Shown one piece after another: positions 5,271-6,297 of a stretch of DNA of 6,297 bases. Source of the stretch: an uncultured Ruminococcus sp. (GTDB taxonomy: Bacteria > Bacillota > Clostridia > Oscillospirales > Ruminococcaceae); the NCBI GenBank assembly GCA_947176565.1, contig CAMWRC010000077.1:1-6297 (forward strand), given 5' to 3'. Under the pieces are notes generated by a model. The model was not told the DNA's origin. It saw only the letters and a list, made by a program, of their open reading frames with translations, and did not search any database. Within the stretch, counting starts at the first letter, position 1. Every line of letters begins with the position of its first letter. Both the position numbers and the translations under genes were made by a program.

Positions 5271-6122
5271 TCAGTTCGGCTGTCCCTGACGATGACGGAG
5301 ATTTTCCTCTTTCAGCCGCCGACCCTCGGCAATGAGATTAAGCATTTCATCTGAATCTGCATTTTTCAATGCTTCATTGTATTTATTGAGATTACTGATA
5401 AGCACTTCAAGCTCAAAAAGAAGATTTTCACGGTTCTGCATGAACAGGTCAGTCCACATTTTTTCGTTCATGGTGGCAATGCGCGTCATATCCTGAAAGC
5501 TTCCGCCGCTGAATCCGCATTCGAGGTCAAGTTCAGGGCTTTTGACGTATGCGCTTGAAACAATATGCGCAAGCTGGGAAGTATACGCTATCATTTTATC
5601 ATGATTTTCAGGTGTTGTCACAACAATTTTGCCTGCTCCTATTTCCCGTACAAGTGATTCAAGAAGTGCTATATCATTTTCTTTGCTGTCCTCAAACGGA
5701 GCAATAATAAAATTGGCTTTCTGGAAAAGGTCTGCGGAACTGTTATGATAGCCTCCAAATTCTTTTCCTGCCATTGGGTGTATTCCGATATAACGCATAT
5801 TATTATCGTCTGCCAGTTTTTTTACTTTTTCCGAGAATCTGCCTTTGATGCCGCACACATCGGTAATAAGTGTATTTTTATCGAATTTTCCTATATTTTC
5901 GATGAGATATTTTTCTGCTGCATCAGGAAAAAGCGATACTATAACAAGGTCAAATCCGCTGAAAATGCCGTCAAATTCCTTATCTACAGCAACATCTCTG
6001 AGAGCAGAATATTCGATGTCATGATTAAGGTCGCAGCCTACAACAAAATGAGATGTATATTTTTTCAGTGCCTTGCATATAGAGCCACCGATAAGTCCGA
6101 GTCCCACAACAAGTATTTTCAT
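5271..6122 (-). CDS. tyrA: Prephenate dehydrogenase (tyrosine biosynthesis)
   Basis: Oxidatively decarboxylates prephenate to 4-hydroxyphenylpyruvate, the committed step to tyrosine, in the cytoplasm. The N-terminal Rossmann fold shows GLGLIGGS (7-14), with Asp31 at the end of the second strand, which favours NAD over NADP. The family motifs TDVCGIK (87-93), GIHPMAGKE (113-121, His115 the likely catalytic residue), SQLAHIVSSA (182-191) and GGSFQDMTRIA (206-216, Arg214 a likely prephenate ligand) are present. At 283 residues it is a stand-alone dehydrogenase with neither a chorismate mutase nor a C-terminal ACT domain, so feedback by tyrosine through ACT is not expected. The start ATG (6122) has AAAGGAG at 6129-6135, six bases upstream. 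It appears monocistronic and convergent with the preceding operon, with its own promoter at 6166-6194. The leader of about 37 bases is too short for a T-box. No other aromatic-pathway gene is in the window. Confidence 0.95.
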   Translation of the reverse strand: MKILVVGLGLIGGSICKALKKYTSHFVVGCDLNHDIEYSALRDVAVDKEFDGIFSGFDLVIVSLFPDAAEKYLIENIGKFDKNTLITDVCGIKGRFSEKVKKLADDNNMRYIGIHPMAGKEFGGYHNSSADLFQKANFIIAPFEDSKENDIALLESLVREIGAGKIVVTTPENHDKMIAYTSQLAHIVSSAYVKSPELDLECGFSGGSFQDMTRIATMNEKMWTDLFMQNRENLLFELEVLISNLNKYNEALKNADSDEMLNLIAEGRRLKEENLRHRQGQPN

Positions 6123-6165
6123 AGAAAACTCCTTTCAGAATATAATAATCAGAATCTGATAGTTT

Positions 6166-6194
6166 ATTATATCACTTTACAGCGGAAAAGTCAA
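6166..6194 (-). promoter_or_regulatory. Sigma-A promoter of tyrA
   Basis: On the minus strand, TTGACT (6194-6189) and TATAAT (6171-6166) are separated by exactly 17 bases. Transcription should begin near 6159, leaving a leader of about 37 bases before the ATG. Only one base departs from consensus. Confidence 0.8.
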
Positions 6195-6214
6195 GCCGGA
6201 TTTTTCATATAAAT

Positions 6215-6259
6215 TGCGGCAGGATACTCCGACCTCTTAGAGCGGGGAGGAATGCCGCA
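6215..6259 (-). repeat. Palindrome resembling an IS200/IS605 (tnpB-type) right end
   Basis: TGCGGCA (6215-6221) and TGCCGCA (6253-6259) form a perfect 7-bp outer stem. Inside are CTCC (6227-6230) with GGAG (6246-6249), and CTC (6234-6236) with GAG (6240-6242). Read on the minus strand it goes GCGGCATTCCTCCCC, hairpin, GGAGTATCCTGCCGCAA, a layout I associate with right ends of tnpB-carrying elements. If so, a tnpB gene or remnant would lie beyond the right window edge. No good T tract follows in either direction, so a simple terminator is less likely. The base of the structure is about 20 bases from the tyrA -35 box. Confidence 0.45.
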
Positions 6260-6297
6260 CTCCTCCTTTCAAAATTTATGTTATCCTCCTGACAGTC

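Noticed and set aside
6123..6165. T-box or other tyrosine riboswitch ahead of tyrA
   Set aside because: The predicted leader is only about 37 bases with no T-box motif or terminator/antiterminator pair.
5745..6212. 155-residue plus-strand reading frame
   Set aside because: Antisense to the well-supported tyrA gene and running through its promoter; the composition is unlike a real protein.
1..6297. CRISPR arrays, tRNA or rRNA genes, exact 0A boxes (TGTCGAA)
   Set aside because: None were seen on reading both strands; the only tandem repeat is coding and has no spacers.

Overview
The window is AT-rich, with tightly packed genes, consensus sigma-A promoters and Gram-positive ribosome binding sites. 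Protein content (BspA-type leucine-rich repeats, clostridial-type RadC proteins, a Spo0A-type DNA-binding domain, a LacI-sensor/GGDEF fusion) points to an anaerobic Firmicute, most likely a Ruminococcus-like member of the Oscillospiraceae. This is inferred from protein style; no marker gene settles it.

Layout. (1) 2-1171, plus: the C-terminal part of a diguanylate cyclase, cut by the left window edge. (2) 1172-1378: intergenic, with an AT-only hairpin, a good promoter (1285-1313) and a leader hairpin. (3) 1379-2812, plus: a leucine-rich-repeat protein whose N-terminus carries six 14-residue Lys/Glu/Pro repeats. (4) 2813-3116: no ordinary gene. It holds a palindrome just after the LRR gene, then a perfect TTGACA-17-TATAAT promoter, a folded RNA region with a probable pseudoknot, and a terminal hairpin ending in TTCAC. 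This looks like an IS200/IS605-type element without transposase or tnpB, carrying an omega-RNA-like right end. (5) 3100-5232, plus: two RadC-family genes and a Spo0A-like gene, closed by a strong terminator at 5218-5245. (6) 5271-6122, minus: prephenate dehydrogenase (tyrA), with its own promoter at 6166-6194. (7) 6215-6297: a second palindrome resembling an IS200/IS605 right end, on the minus strand.

The main interest is 2880-5232. The only clear promoter ahead of the radC/radC/spo0A-like genes lies inside the transposon-like element, and the element's right end runs directly into the first radC-like gene. The junction codon reads ACG GCA AGG, where ATG GCA AGG would be the natural start. 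Insertion may therefore have removed the original start and supplied a new promoter, leader and purine-rich ribosome binding site. The first RadC-like protein has lost the JAMM metalloprotease residues, while the second keeps them perfectly. That suggests an inactive/active MPN pair. The third gene pairs a degenerate receiver domain with a good Spo0A DNA-binding domain.
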